The notes beneath the pieces were generated by a model, which worked only from the letters and a program-made list of their open reading frames with translations, had not been told where the DNA came from and ran no database searches. Positions 6,484-6,680 of a stretch of 6,680 nt of DNA are shown here, piece by piece; the stretch's first letter is position 1, and every line of letters starts with the position of its first letter. The position numbers and the translations under genes were made by a program. The DNA is from an uncultured Anaerotignum sp. (lineage in GTDB: Bacteria > Bacillota > Clostridia > Lachnospirales > Anaerotignaceae): contig NZ_CAJMDQ010000095.1 in the NCBI RefSeq assembly GCF_905212195.1, forward strand, positions 1 to 6,680, read 5' to 3'.

Positions 6484-6680
6484 CAGACGGCAGCTGCGGC
6501 AGGCGGTGTGACCGGTGTCTGCTGTATGCCGAACACAAAACCCGTTACCGATTGCCCGGAGGTGCTCTCTTATATTCTGGAGCGTGCAAAACAGGCGGAA
6601 GCAAGGGTTTACCCCATCGCTTCCATCACCACCGGAATGAAGGGTGAACAGCTCAACGACATTGCAGCGTTGCACGCAGC
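6484..6680 (+). pseudogene. pyrC: Dihydroorotase (pyrC) fragment lacking its 5' end, running off the window
   Basis: The + strand frame beginning GCA at 6484 reads TAAAAGGVTGVCCMPNTKP and continues with a helix ending in RVYPIASITTGMKGE. The AAAGGVT...MPNTKP block is characteristic of class I dihydroorotase, which closes carbamoyl aspartate to dihydroorotate in pyrimidine synthesis. The part that should lie just before it, containing the HxH zinc ligands and the ExG/KED segment, is absent: the frame is open further upstream but shows no convincing pyrC sequence, no ATG and no ribosome site, and it runs back through the terminator. The gene is therefore broken or joined at about 6480-6484. The 3' end lies outside the window, so it cannot be said whether the rest is intact. 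An internal piece joined by assembly is equally possible. Confidence 0.7.

Noticed and set aside
3..6495. Similar strings TTTGCACAGCGGCA (3-16) and TTTGCACAGACGGCA (6478-6492) as flanking direct repeats of a mobile unit
   Set aside because: They differ by one inserted base, are short, and no transposase, integrase or terminal inverted repeats accompany them; chance similarity is the simpler explanation.
6155..6511. Plus-strand open frame overlapping the end of the glycosyltransferase
   Set aside because: Runs out of frame through the glycosyltransferase, the terminator and into the pyrC fragment; no ribosome site or recognisable domain.
6415..6675. Minus-strand frame of 86 codons as a complete cysteine-containing small protein
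   Set aside because: Most of it is exactly antisense to clear dihydroorotase sequence. Only the last 23 or so codons might belong to a real gene, and these are listed separately with low confidence.
1..6680. CRISPR array, tRNA, rRNA or insertion sequence
   Set aside because: No regularly spaced repeats, no cloverleaf-like or ribosomal sequence, and no transposase coding sequence were seen on either strand.

Overview
The window carries a compact, one-direction operon for a CDP-linked 3,6-dideoxysugar, followed by a glycosyltransferase. In order on the + strand: glucose-1-phosphate cytidylyltransferase (rfbF/ascA type), CDP-glucose 4,6-dehydratase (rfbG/ascB type), the B6- and [2Fe-2S]-dependent CDP-4-keto-6-deoxyglucose 3-dehydrase (rfbH/ascC, 'E1'), an SDR-type NAD(P)-dependent reductase/epimerase, an RmlC-like cupin sugar epimerase, and a 515-residue family 2 glycosyltransferase with an extra C-terminal Rossmann-like region. 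All junctions overlap by 4 to 23 bases, so the six genes look translationally coupled and transcribed as one unit.

The left 257 bases are the control region. There is a strong-looking promoter (TTGCAC, 17-base spacer, TATACT with an extended -10 TGn). Overlapping palindromes cover the -10 and the start site, and a terminator-like hairpin lies inside the untranslated leader before rfbF. This layout fits a surface-polysaccharide operon controlled both at initiation and by attenuation/antitermination. Bases 1-103 hold no gene that can be identified.

The right edge is unusual. Six bases or less past the glycosyltransferase stop codon lies an 11-bp-stem intrinsic terminator whose better U-tract is on the - strand, implying a gene arriving from the right. 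Yet from about 6484 to the window end the + strand reads clearly as an internal piece of dihydroorotase (pyrC) without its N-terminal metal-binding region. That is a broken gene, a rearrangement boundary, or an assembly junction.

How the genes work together (inference from family chemistry): glucose-1-P + CTP gives CDP-glucose (RfbF); this is converted to CDP-4-keto-6-deoxyglucose (RfbG); RfbH removes the C3 hydroxyl, which needs a reductase (E3/RfbI/AscD) not encoded here; the cupin may epimerise C5 and the SDR reduce the C4 ketone. A reductase plus a cupin epimerase directly after rfbFGH matches the logic of the CDP-ascarylose pathway better than CDP-abequose/paratose. The glycosyltransferase would then put this or another sugar into a cell-surface glycan.

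Organism: a Firmicutes-type bacterium (Clostridia or Negativicutes) is suggested by the AGGAGG-like ribosome binding sites, SigA-like promoter, moderate base composition and the style of the pyrC fragment. This is only moderately sure, especially as the pyrC piece may not be native to the locus.
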